Under the pieces are notes generated by a model. The model made no database searches. It was not told where the DNA came from and was given only the letters and a program-made list of their open reading frames with translations. From the NCBI RefSeq assembly GCF_003324525.1, contig NZ_QGDC01000003.1, forward strand, positions 310,001-374,000: a DNA stretch of 64,000 bases. Reading direction: 5' to 3'. The translations under genes were made by a program, and so were the position numbers. Source of the DNA: Mucilaginibacter hurinus. GTDB lineage: Bacteria > Bacteroidota > Bacteroidia > Sphingobacteriales > Sphingobacteriaceae. Positions within the stretch are counted from its first letter, which is position 1, and each line of letters starts with the position of its first letter. This document shows, piece by piece, positions 56,206-64,000 of the stretch.

Positions 56206-57099
56206 TTACATTTCGCGTTTGGTTACCCTTACCCAGTCTACAAGCATTTTTGCTTTACTGCTCTTTACCAACTGCAGGCTGCTTTCGGGCATGCCGTAAT
56301 ACGGTTTTTTAACCCCATTTATCTTTACAGGATAAGCTCCCCCAAGGGCGTAATTAAGTATGAGGTATTTGGGGGTATCAAATGCCCACTTACCATAATG
56401 CTCAACCATTTTACGGTTAACACGGAACATAAGTTTACCGTCATACTTAAACAGCATTTCGTTAGGGGTCCAGTCTACCGCGTAAACGTGCCAGCCGGTG
56501 GCCTCGTTACCTTTTTCAAAATACTGCCGGTTTACAAAAGGCGTTTCGCCGCTGTAACCGGGGCCGTGTACTGCCGCGCTTACCCAGTCCTTTTCACCTA
56601 CATACTCCATTATATCAATTTCGCCTGTTTCCGGCCAGTTGCCGTTACCAAGCAACCACCAGGCAGGCCACAGACCATCACCCTCAGTAACTTTTATGCG
56701 GGCTTCGGCTGTGCCGTAAGTGAAATCAAACTTGCCCTTTGTATTTACCCTGCCTGATATAAAGTTAAATGTACGCCCATCGGTCGTTTTAAAATTCGGC
56801 GAAGCATGTGGCCGCAGTACCAGGGCGCCATTTTGGGCCCCTTCGGCATCGGCTCCTGATACCGTGAAAATAGTTAGCGGCGAATCAACATAAGCCTGCA
56901 ACTCATCATTAACATGTATACCTGTAACTTCTGCATTCCATTTACTGCGATCAAGCATAGTGTCAGAAAAGTCTTCAAAAAAGACTACGGTACCTTTAGG
57001 CGCCTGTTGAATTTTGCTGGGCGGAGAACAATTTATAAGCAGGGTAACACCGGCAATAACCGTTACCGCGAATAAGAATACATTTCTATTGTTTTTCAT
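56206..57099 (-). CDS. GH16 beta-glucanase lipoprotein (laminarinase-like)
   Basis: A 297-residue lipoprotein (Cys24 in LLINC) consisting of one GH16 jelly-roll domain. Catalytic motif E160-IDIME, with nucleophile Glu160 and acid/base Glu165; aromatic subsite residues in LWPAWWLLGNGNWPETG. It hydrolyses beta-1,3 or mixed-linkage beta-glucans, or a related galactan; the paired GH16 and the SusCD genes nearby favour laminarin-type glucan. It lies 115 bases after the second GH16 gene. No binding module is attached. Confidence 0.92.
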   Translation of the reverse strand: MKNNRNVFLFAVTVIAGVTLLINCSPPSKIQQAPKGTVVFFEDFSDTMLDRSKWNAEVTGIHVNDELQAYVDSPLTIFTVSGADAEGAQNGALVLRPHASPNFKTTDGRTFNFISGRVNTKGKFDFTYGTAEARIKVTEGDGLWPAWWLLGNGNWPETGEIDIMEYVGEKDWVSAAVHGPGYSGETPFVNRQYFEKGNEATGWHVYAVDWTPNEMLFKYDGKLMFRVNRKMVEHYGKWAFDTPKYLILNYALGGAYPVKINGVKKPYYGMPESSLQLVKSSKAKMLVDWVRVTKREM

Positions 57100-57214
57100 T
57101 TACATAATTGCTTAATGTGTTATTTGCTACGATTAAGGCCGTAGCATGCCTGTTCATACCGTCCTCAGTATTACTGCAGAGCATGTATAAAACCTGTAAT
57201 TCGTGTTTATGTGG

Positions 57215-58249
57215 CTACCGGTAAACCCTTACATAATCAACTTCCATTGATGTATTACTGAAATTAGGGTCAACCGGGCCTCCAAAAGTGCCACCCATGG
57301 CAACATTTAAAATAATGAAGAAATCATGATTAAAAGGTATCGAGCTGTTGTTGGGGAAAGTGTGGTATAACTTATCATCAACATAAAACTTAATAGCTGA
57401 GGCCGACCATTCTGCCTTGTAGATATGAAACGCGGTATTAGCATTAGCTATCGTGGTGCTTTTGGTATCGGCATTGCCGCCCGAGCGACCCGGGTGGTGC
57501 AATGTAGAATGTATTTTGCCTGGGTCAGAACCTCTGTACTCCATAATATCTATTTCGCCGCACGCCGGCCAGCCTACCGAACTAAAATTGCTGCCAAGCA
57601 TCCAAATTGCAGGCCATGTACCGCCACCAGTGGTAAGCTTAGCTTTCACTTCAACCGTTCCGTAAGTAAAATCAAACTTGCCCCGGGATAGGAGCCGCGT
57701 AGATGTATAGGCACTTCCGCTGAAGCTTTCCTTTTTAAGCATTATCTTTAATACCCCATCAGCTACTATAACATTTTCCGGACGGTTGGTGTAGTATTGC
57801 AATTCGGCATTGCCCCAGCCGTTATCCCCCGTTCCGATATCGTAACCCCACTTTGAAGCATCCGGCGCGCCGGGTGTGTTAAATTCATCTGACCACAACA
57901 ATGATGAGCTTATTGTAACCGTTACCTGTATTGATTTTGATATGGTTTTATTGCTTTTACTTTTTGCAATTACCTGCACGGTATACACGCCTGCCGCCGG
58001 ATACTGGTAAGTTACCACGCCTGCCACCACATTTTGATAAGTGCCGTTGCCGAAATCAAAATCATACGACGCCGCATTTTTTGCCGTTGCAGTAAAAGTT
58101 ACGTTACCGCTGTTATCCGGATTTACAGTAGCAAAAACCTCCAAATCGGAAGGAGTAACGGGGGTGGGCTCAGCCCCCCCGTTACTTTTTGAACAGTACG
58201 TAAGCAGCATTGCTGCTACCAGAAAAAAAGATGCCCGAATGAATTTCAT
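57215..58249 (-). CDS. GH16 beta-glucanase with PKD domain, lipoprotein
   Basis: A 344-residue lipoprotein (Cys19 in LLTYC): a PKD domain (about 35-112, YDFDFGNGTYQ and YPAAGVYTVQVIA) joined to a GH16 domain with E232-IDIME (Glu232, Asp234, Glu237). The PKD domain probably acts as a spacer or binding unit at the cell surface. The start is ATG at 58249; an upstream extension overlaps the previous gene and lacks signal features. Paired with the PKD lipoproteins upstream it forms the glucan-degrading part of the locus. Confidence 0.93.
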   Translation of the reverse strand: MKFIRASFFLVAAMLLTYCSKSNGGAEPTPVTPSDLEVFATVNPDNSGNVTFTATAKNAASYDFDFGNGTYQNVVAGVVTYQYPAAGVYTVQVIAKSKSNKTISKSIQVTVTISSSLLWSDEFNTPGAPDASKWGYDIGTGDNGWGNAELQYYTNRPENVIVADGVLKIMLKKESFSGSAYTSTRLLSRGKFDFTYGTVEVKAKLTTGGGTWPAIWMLGSNFSSVGWPACGEIDIMEYRGSDPGKIHSTLHHPGRSGGNADTKSTTIANANTAFHIYKAEWSASAIKFYVDDKLYHTFPNNSSIPFNHDFFIILNVAMGGTFGGPVDPNFSNTSMEVDYVRVYR

Positions 58250-58254
58250 ATATA

Positions 58255-59160
58255 TTATTGTTTTACTTTCAACTTTTGATACCACGCTAATCCATCAGCT
58301 CCAATATTGCGCAAATGCACCTGGGTATCTGATATTGATAGTATTTCATACGTTGTTCCGCCTGTACCGAAGTTTATAAGGCCATTACCCGGAACGGTAA
58401 ACTGTATACGCGTAGAGTTTTCGGTGGTTGATGCCGAAGTGGCATCCATAAACACTAGGTTACGCGGTGCAGCTACGTCAAAATCATAACAATTATCGGG
58501 GCCGGTTTTACCGTAAAACGCCGTTGAAGCTTCAGTAAAGAACGACTGGCCTTTGTTATCTATTGTCATTGAAATATTATTGTTGGCATCAGCCGCAAAG
58601 GTTATTTCGTCGTCATATAAACATTCAGCGCGTTGATTAGGGCCGGCTTCGTAGTAACTTGGCCAAAACAAATCTGTTGGACCGACACCCACATGACCAA
58701 CAGTTTCCCTGTCGGTAACCCAAACCTTTGACGTGCTTGTACCGCCTGTAAGGCCTTTAACAATAACCTCAGGTATTACAAACGCTACAAATACAGTTAC
58801 CTTTTTGCTGATAGTTGAGGTAGCGCCACCAGCTCCTATAGCATTTACAGTAATTGTGTAATCAGCTGTGCCGGGGTTGTTGTACTTGTAAGTTAATTTG
58901 CCCGAGGGCACCATTTGAGTTTTACCATCGCCAAAATCAAATTTGTAGCTGATAGCATTTGTTGAAGATACGTCGATAGTTACATTTCCTTTGCCATCAC
59001 CATTAGGTGTGGCCTCTGTTACACCCTCAACGGTAGCATTAATACTCAGGTCGCCGGGATTTTTTATATCACCATAACTGTATTGAGTTTTTTTACACCC
59101 GGAAAAGCCAAGTACCGAGGTAACCAAAACGAGGGCGATTATTTTTATATTTAATTTCAT
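58255..59160 (-). CDS. PKD-domain lipoprotein, probable surface glycan-binding protein
   Basis: A 301-residue lipoprotein (Cys22 in GFSGCKKTQ) with a PKD domain (about 38-128, YKFDFGDGKTQM, YNNPGTADYTITV) and a C-terminal beta domain (about 135-301, QRAECLYDDEITFAAD, RIQFTVPGNGLINFG). I recognise no catalytic residues. It lies 18 bases after the larger PKD lipoprotein, where laminarin loci of Bacteroidota often carry accessory surface glycan-binding proteins. The role is inferred from position. Confidence 0.8.
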   Translation of the reverse strand: MKLNIKIIALVLVTSVLGFSGCKKTQYSYGDIKNPGDLSINATVEGVTEATPNGDGKGNVTIDVSSTNAISYKFDFGDGKTQMVPSGKLTYKYNNPGTADYTITVNAIGAGGATSTISKKVTVFVAFVIPEVIVKGLTGGTSTSKVWVTDRETVGHVGVGPTDLFWPSYYEAGPNQRAECLYDDEITFAADANNNISMTIDNKGQSFFTEASTAFYGKTGPDNCYDFDVAAPRNLVFMDATSASTTENSTRIQFTVPGNGLINFGTGGTTYEILSISDTQVHLRNIGADGLAWYQKLKVKQ

Positions 59161-59178
59161 GATCGTCTTGTTTTTGAA

Positions 59179-61266
59179 TTAGTTAAGCGTAATGTCATCA
59201 AAGAACCAGGTAAAGTTTGCAGAACCATCGCCCATAGTACCATTATCAAATATTAATACCAGCTTTTGATAGGTATTGGCTGTATTAATAGCGCTATAAT
59301 CAAACGTTAATTCTTCCCACGCATTTGCCTGGGTTGTTAAAACTTCCTTCTCGAAGTTGATTCCACCATTGGTTTGATTTTCGATTTTCAGTAAAACTTT
59401 AGCACCCACCCTTGGCGAGTAAACTTTCATTTTAAAGGTTTTTTTAGTCGAAAAGTCAACTGTATGGTCTAACGGTAATACACTGCCGCCATAAGTCTGG
59501 CCAGCATTTTTTACCATTTTACCAACTCTGTTACTTTGATTAATGCCGGTTTTATGGGGATTGTCAACCACTGTTGAGTTACCACCTTCAAAATCAACAA
59601 AGCCGTAAGTAAGCGTCGTCGACTCAAAATTCAGCGGAATATCAACCGAAGTTGGCTCGCCCGACTCAAATTTCACGTCATCCCAGTAAAACTTTTTACC
59701 GCTGCCGGCTACACCGAAATCAAAAAATAACGAAGCTTTGTCGTAATAAAACAGCGGGTTTAAAGCAGGCGTACCTGATGAGTTGTTATTAAAGTCAAAT
59801 GTTAGTGTTTCCCAGGCATTAGCTTTAGTAGTTACCGCATCGGTTTCCACCGAGTTTCCGCCGTTTGCATGCTCCTCAACCTTTAATTTTATGGTTATAC
59901 CAGCCGCGGGCGAATAAACCCGAACGCTCATTTGTGAATTTGCCGAGGTAAGCGGTATACGGCTTGCAAAACCTGCAGGCGTACCAATGGTAGTGCCAGC
60001 CCATGTTTCGGCTCCGTTTGGCTTGGTAGTGAGTTTTACCTTGTTAGCAGCGTTAGCAGGATCCACCTCATCGGTAGTTTGGTTATTGCCGAAATCGGTA
60101 ACGGTGTAATTAACGGTAGCGGCGTCAAAAGTTACCGGTAAATCTATCTGTATCAGCGACGGCACAAATTTAAGGTCGTCCATGTAAAAGGTTTTCCCGC
60201 TGCCGGTTGCACCAAAGTCAAAGAAAACGCTGGCTTTATCATAAGTGGTACCATCGTTTAATGCCGGCGTACCTGCCGCATTGTTGTTAAAGTCGAAGGT
60301 AAGCGTTTCCCACTGGTTGGCTTTAGTAGTGTTTACATCAGTTTCTACCGAGTTTGCACCGTTGGTATGGTCTTCCAGTTTTAATTTAACAACCAAGCCA
60401 GCTGCAGGCGAATAAACTCGCATGCTCATTTTAGAATTATTAGTTTTTAAAGGCACCGGCGTAGCAAACCCCGCGGCAGTGCCTAATGTGGTACCTGCCC
60501 ACACTTCTGCCCCGGCAGTTTTAACCACTTTAAGTACTTTGTTACCACTCACGGAAGGGTCGGCTGCAACTGATGCATTGTTACCGCCAAAGTCGCTCAT
60601 GGTGTAATCGAAATTAGGGTCGTCAAACGCTACAGGCAGATCCAGTTGTTTGCCCACCTTAATAGTTTGGGTAAATTCAGCGCTGGCAGCACCGCCGCTT
60701 AGCGCAACTACACGAATAGTATATTCGCCTGCTCCGGCGTAATTGTGTGATACCGATTCGCCTTGCAACACTGGATCAAACGGCTCAGGATTTTCGCCTG
60801 TCGCGTCGCCCCAGTACACCCTAAACAGTGTTTCGTACAAAGCCTCGGCGCTGATGCTTACATTTAAACCGTTAATTGTTGGTGTAACCTTAAGTTCCTC
60901 GGGCGCCCTGAATGATACCGTAAGCTCCTGCGTCTTTTCGATAGTTTCGCCCTTAAGGCTACGGCCTACTACCTTTACATTATAAACTCCCTCTGCATAT
61001 ACATGCCGGGTGTTTTGGCCGGCCTGCAATTTTACGGGAGCGGCGGTGCCGTCGCCCAAGTATACGTCGTATGAGGCTATGCCTTCGCCGTTAGGTATAA
61101 TAGTAACCTGGCCGGTGTTATCCTGCGTGATGTTAAACATCACCGATAGTTTACCGGGCGCGCCAATGCCGTTCACAAAGGATGTATCTTCAAACTTCTC
61201 CTTTTTACATCCGGCCAGCACAGTAACTAAAAGTACTATGCTGAGATAATATTTTATTGTTTTCAT
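59179..61266 (-). CDS. Multidomain PKD and carbohydrate-binding-like lipoprotein
   Basis: A 695-residue lipoprotein (Cys20 in VLAGC). Two PKD domains (about 34-118 and 122-204) are followed by three repeats of about 160 residues (about 208-370, 373-540, 545-695). Each has the pattern VFFDFG and DDLKF or a close variant at its end, VRVYSPAAG in the middle and TLTFDFNNN; this looks like a galactose-binding/CBM beta-sandwich. Repeats 1 and 2 are close, repeat 3 more distant. It is probably the main surface glycan-binding protein of the beta-glucan locus. It starts 26 bases after the SusD gene. Confidence 0.85.
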   Translation of the reverse strand: MKTIKYYLSIVLLVTVLAGCKKEKFEDTSFVNGIGAPGKLSVMFNITQDNTGQVTIIPNGEGIASYDVYLGDGTAAPVKLQAGQNTRHVYAEGVYNVKVVGRSLKGETIEKTQELTVSFRAPEELKVTPTINGLNVSISAEALYETLFRVYWGDATGENPEPFDPVLQGESVSHNYAGAGEYTIRVVALSGGAASAEFTQTIKVGKQLDLPVAFDDPNFDYTMSDFGGNNASVAADPSVSGNKVLKVVKTAGAEVWAGTTLGTAAGFATPVPLKTNNSKMSMRVYSPAAGLVVKLKLEDHTNGANSVETDVNTTKANQWETLTFDFNNNAAGTPALNDGTTYDKASVFFDFGATGSGKTFYMDDLKFVPSLIQIDLPVTFDAATVNYTVTDFGNNQTTDEVDPANAANKVKLTTKPNGAETWAGTTIGTPAGFASRIPLTSANSQMSVRVYSPAAGITIKLKVEEHANGGNSVETDAVTTKANAWETLTFDFNNNSSGTPALNPLFYYDKASLFFDFGVAGSGKKFYWDDVKFESGEPTSVDIPLNFESTTLTYGFVDFEGGNSTVVDNPHKTGINQSNRVGKMVKNAGQTYGGSVLPLDHTVDFSTKKTFKMKVYSPRVGAKVLLKIENQTNGGINFEKEVLTTQANAWEELTFDYSAINTANTYQKLVLIFDNGTMGDGSANFTWFFDDITLN

Positions 61267-61292
61267 TGTGTTTCGTTTAAATGGTAGTTGAA

Positions 61293-62807
61293 TTAATAGC
61301 CCGGATTTTGTGTTAAGCCTGATATCCTTACTTCAAGCTGCGGTATTGGGAATAATTCATGCTTACCTGCCTGGAAACCTTCAAGCACAGTAGCCGCTTG
61401 CCCGGTACGCACCAGATCAAAAAACCTGTCGCCTTCCATAGCCAGTTCTAATCGTCTTTCGTTCCAGATAGCCTGCGTAAGCGCTGTGCCGGTTGCAGTT
61501 ATATTGTGATTTTCATCACCAAAGGCACGCTTCCTTACATCGTTTAAATACTGCTGCGATTTAGATGCATTAGGAGCTGAGGAACGGTTAATGGCTTCGG
61601 CTGCCATTAATAACACTTCTGCGTAACGCAATATCCTGAAGTTATTTAAGTAATTTAATTCAACCTGACCGGAAGTTTCGCCCTTGCGTGGCAGATACTT
61701 TGCGTTGTAAAAGCCTGTGTTTTTGTACGGAGCCTCCTGGTAAGTAATACTCAACCCAGGGTTGTTATTTTTATAGGCTTCAATATCAAGTATAGTAGCG
61801 TCCTTCCGTTGGTCGCCTGCCTGGTAAGCGTCCGCCAGGTCCTGTGTAGGCAGGTTAGTGCTCCATCCCGGCGCGTAAGGCATATCTGCGCTGCCATTCA
61901 ATCCGCGTACCCCGTTTTGCTGTACTGCGTAATTTCCCTGGCCACGATTGTATCCGGCCCAATTATAATAAGGCGAGCCATTGGTGTACTGTATCTCAAA
62001 CAATGATTCAGGTCCATTTTCGCCTGCAGCCAGATACATTGATGCAAAATCATCAACCAATGTAAATGCCTTGGCGTTGATTATAGACTCCAATACCGTA
62101 GCCGCCTGGTCAAATTTTCCCTCATACAGCAATACCTTGCCTAATAAAGCCTGCGCGGCATATTTAGTAATACGACCTTTTTGCGCTTGCGTAGGTGGCA
62201 GCACATTTATGGCAGCATTTAAATCTACTTCAATTTGGGCGTAAACCTCAGCTTTGGGTGAGCGCTGCAAGGTGCGTGAATCCGTCACATCTAAACGCTT
62301 ATCAACAAACAAAGGCACATCGCCCCACATGCGTACAAGCGTAAAATAATAGTAAGCGCGTAAAAAGTATATCTCCCCGTACAGGGCGTCCTTTCCGGCA
62401 AACTCAACAGTTTCGCCGGCCCGGTTCTTTTCTTTGTTCTGGTGAAGGTAGTTGCAACGGTTAATCCCTTCGTAAGCAACCCGCCATAAATCTTCTATGG
62501 CGCTATTGTTAGTGGTAGTAGTAAAGTCATCTACCTGTTGCAAAGCAATCACATCTGAAGCTGCTTCACCACCCGTAACAGAATTGTCTGAGGCTATATC
62601 ACCTATCGGAATCACTTGATTAAGCCATTGCACCGGTGTATAGGCACTAACGGCCATGGTGCGGTAATCCGTTTCTGATTTTAGGTAATCAAGGTCAGTT
62701 ATAACAAAGTCTTGCCGTGGGTTATAATCCACAAACTTTTTGCAAGAAGAGCCGGTAACGCCAACAAGTACAGTCGCCGCCATTATATATATATGTCTTT
62801 TCTTCAT
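61293..62807 (-). CDS. SusD/RagB-family lipoprotein (beta-glucan locus)
   Basis: A 504-residue lipoprotein (Cys22 in TGSSC) with SusD repeats: AYEGINRCNYLHQNK, EIYFLRAYYYFTLVRMWGDV, and the C-terminal YLNDVRKRAFGD and WNERRLELAMEGDRFFDLVR. It caps the SusC channel and selects the glycan. It is distinct from the other SusD gene in the window, showing two independent loci. It starts 20 bases after its SusC gene. Confidence 0.94.
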   Translation of the reverse strand: MKKRHIYIMAATVLVGVTGSSCKKFVDYNPRQDFVITDLDYLKSETDYRTMAVSAYTPVQWLNQVIPIGDIASDNSVTGGEAASDVIALQQVDDFTTTTNNSAIEDLWRVAYEGINRCNYLHQNKEKNRAGETVEFAGKDALYGEIYFLRAYYYFTLVRMWGDVPLFVDKRLDVTDSRTLQRSPKAEVYAQIEVDLNAAINVLPPTQAQKGRITKYAAQALLGKVLLYEGKFDQAATVLESIINAKAFTLVDDFASMYLAAGENGPESLFEIQYTNGSPYYNWAGYNRGQGNYAVQQNGVRGLNGSADMPYAPGWSTNLPTQDLADAYQAGDQRKDATILDIEAYKNNNPGLSITYQEAPYKNTGFYNAKYLPRKGETSGQVELNYLNNFRILRYAEVLLMAAEAINRSSAPNASKSQQYLNDVRKRAFGDENHNITATGTALTQAIWNERRLELAMEGDRFFDLVRTGQAATVLEGFQAGKHELFPIPQLEVRISGLTQNPGY

Positions 62808-62827
62808 TGTATTAATTATTAAATGAA

Positions 62828-64000
62828 TTATAGCTTAATGTCAAGGCCCACCGAATAAACTCTTGGTTGCGGGTAGGTACCTCTGTCGATACCGGTTTCG
62901 CCTATCGCCGAGCCATTTTGTATCTCCGGATCAAACCCGGTATACTTAGTAAATACAAATGCGTTACGCACCTGACCGTACAATCTAACACTCTTGAAAA
63001 CTTTAGTGATTGAGACCGGAAAGGTATAACCCAGTTGAATGTTTTTGACTTTAACAAAGCTGCCATCTTCAACATACCTGTCAGACACCCTAATATTACT
63101 GTTAGCATCGGTAAAAGAATAACGAGGTCGTTTTGCATCATTGGTGCTGCCTTCGCCTGTCCAGCGGCCGAGGACACTTCGGTCCTTATTGGTATAGTTT
63201 TGATTACGCTCGTATGCGCGATAGATATCGTTACCCACCGAGATATACGTAAAGGCATTAAAATCAAAATTTTTGTAATTCATAGTCAGGTTCCACCCCA
63301 TAGTAAATTTCGGATATGGGTTACCTATTTGCGTTTGGTCAGCGGCGGTTATCACCCCGTCCCCATTAATATCAACAAAGCGGATGTCGCCCGGCTGTGC
63401 GCCTGTTTGTGTAGGTGCCGCGGCGACTTCGGCAGCATTCTGGAATAAACCATTGGTTTTGTAGCCGTAGAAATACCATGGCGTATAACCTTTTTCAAAT
63501 ACTGTTACGGTTTGCGATTGGCCATTGAAATAACTGCCACCAACTATCCGGGCGGTACCGTCATCGTTAGTTTGCGTAACCGTGTTTTTGCTTGTAGTAA
63601 ATGTAAAGGTATTGCCTAATTTAAAGTCACGACCAATCCTTTCGTTATAACTCAAAGTGAAATCAAATCCCGAAGTTTTTGTTGAACCTACGTTATCTAC
63701 CGGGATCGGAACTGTACCAAGGTACAACGATGCTGAAGGCACGAACAATAAACCACTTACATCTTTCCGAAAATAATCGGCAGATAAGGATATTTTGTTT
63801 TCAAATACGGTAATATCAAACCCGATGTTAGATTGTATCAGCTTTTCCCAGCGTAGGCTTGGATTAGACAGCCTTGCGATAGTTGACCCTGAAAGGAAGA
63901 CATTATCAAAATTATAGCCATTACTGTTCACAGGGCTGCCATAATCCGGCCCGCCTGTACCAACTTGTGTATAGGTGGGGCCTAAATTACTATCATTCCC
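62828..64000 (-). CDS. SusC-family TonB-dependent transporter, C-terminal part (cut by window edge)
   Basis: Open over 390 codons to the window edge; the start lies outside. It contains the latter part of the SusC barrel: SNPSLRWEKLIQSNIGFDI, YFRKDVSGLLF, GDIRFVDINGDGVITAADQT, NIQLGYTFPVSI and the C-terminal RVYSVGLDIKL. This is the upstream transporter of the beta-glucan locus. The GTG that would start a shorter frame is within the barrel and is not a start. Confidence 0.92.
   Translation of the reverse strand, partial: GNDSNLGPTYTQVGTGGPDYGSPVNSNGYNFDNVFLSGSTIARLSNPSLRWEKLIQSNIGFDITVFENKISLSADYFRKDVSGLLFVPSASLYLGTVPIPVDNVGSTKTSGFDFTLSYNERIGRDFKLGNTFTFTTSKNTVTQTNDDGTARIVGGSYFNGQSQTVTVFEKGYTPWYFYGYKTNGLFQNAAEVAAAPTQTGAQPGDIRFVDINGDGVITAADQTQIGNPYPKFTMGWNLTMNYKNFDFNAFTYISVGNDIYRAYERNQNYTNKDRSVLGRWTGEGSTNDAKRPRYSFTDANSNIRVSDRYVEDGSFVKVKNIQLGYTFPVSITKVFKSVRLYGQVRNAFVFTKYTGFDPEIQNGSAIGETGIDRGTYPQPRVYSVGLDIKL

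Noticed and set aside
56179..56757. 192-codon plus-strand frame
   Set aside because: Antisense to the GH16 gene, whose catalytic motifs are clear.
1..64000. Search for tRNA, rRNA, transposase or integrase genes
   Set aside because: No protein-coding frame shows transposase or integrase motifs, and no RNA-gene signature was recognised by eye. A tRNA scan would be needed to be certain.

Overview
The window reads as a chromosomal segment of a Bacteroidota bacterium, most likely Sphingobacteriaceae and plausibly Mucilaginibacter-like (genus is inference). The signs are SusC/SusD pairs, two proteins with type IX secretion (T9SS) C-terminal sorting domains, many SPII lipoproteins with a Cys-Lys-Lys or similar start, a TAnnTTTG promoter element before several genes, and sparse Shine-Dalgarno sequences. 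I saw no rRNA, tRNA, CRISPR array, prophage or insertion sequence.

Left part (1-10.3 kb): the N-terminus of a dipeptidyl-peptidase IV-like protein runs off the left edge. It is followed by an exported serine beta-lactamase-fold hydrolase. A minus-strand thiamine locus comes next: a canonical but enlarged TPP riboswitch, then a TonB-dependent receptor, a PnuC-family transporter (PnuT type), a flavin monooxygenase/acyl-CoA-dehydrogenase-like enzyme and a PafA-like phosphatase. A T9SS cargo protein of unknown function follows on the plus strand.

Central metabolism and regulation (10.4-34 kb): sucA-sucB (2-oxoglutarate dehydrogenase E1 and E2, the latter with two nearly identical lipoyl domains) end at a strong terminator. 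Then come a TetR regulator, an ABC1/UbiB-type kinase and a Dabb protein; a TPR histidine kinase, an outer-membrane barrel protein and a NarL-type response regulator; a DUF1080, GMC oxidoreductase and gluconate-dehydrogenase-subunit-3 cluster that looks like a periplasmic sugar dehydrogenase system; a DEAD-box helicase overlapping a GH43 and an SGNH esterase; exported MsrA-MsrB; modABC; and amtB.

Surface and RNA-related part (34-44.5 kb): a 1584-residue secreted protein has seven cadherin-like beta-sandwich repeats and a type B T9SS domain. It is followed by a RibD/DHFR-family reductase, a small lipoprotein, a WYL regulator divergent from an rtcB RNA ligase, and a DUF4279 protein.

Glycan part (44.5-64 kb, all minus strand): an alpha-glucan (starch) utilisation locus consists of a TPR/transmembrane/HTH regulator, SusC, SusD, a SusE-like lipoprotein, GH31 and GH13, with a terminator-like hairpin between the SusE-like gene and GH31 and a 16-bp perfect palindrome before susC. 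Next to it lies a beta-glucan (laminarin-type) locus of SusC (cut by the right edge), SusD, two PKD-bearing surface lipoproteins and two GH16 enzymes. Together they suggest a cell that digests plant or algal polysaccharides outside, imports oligosaccharides through SusCD, and scavenges thiamine, molybdate and ammonium.
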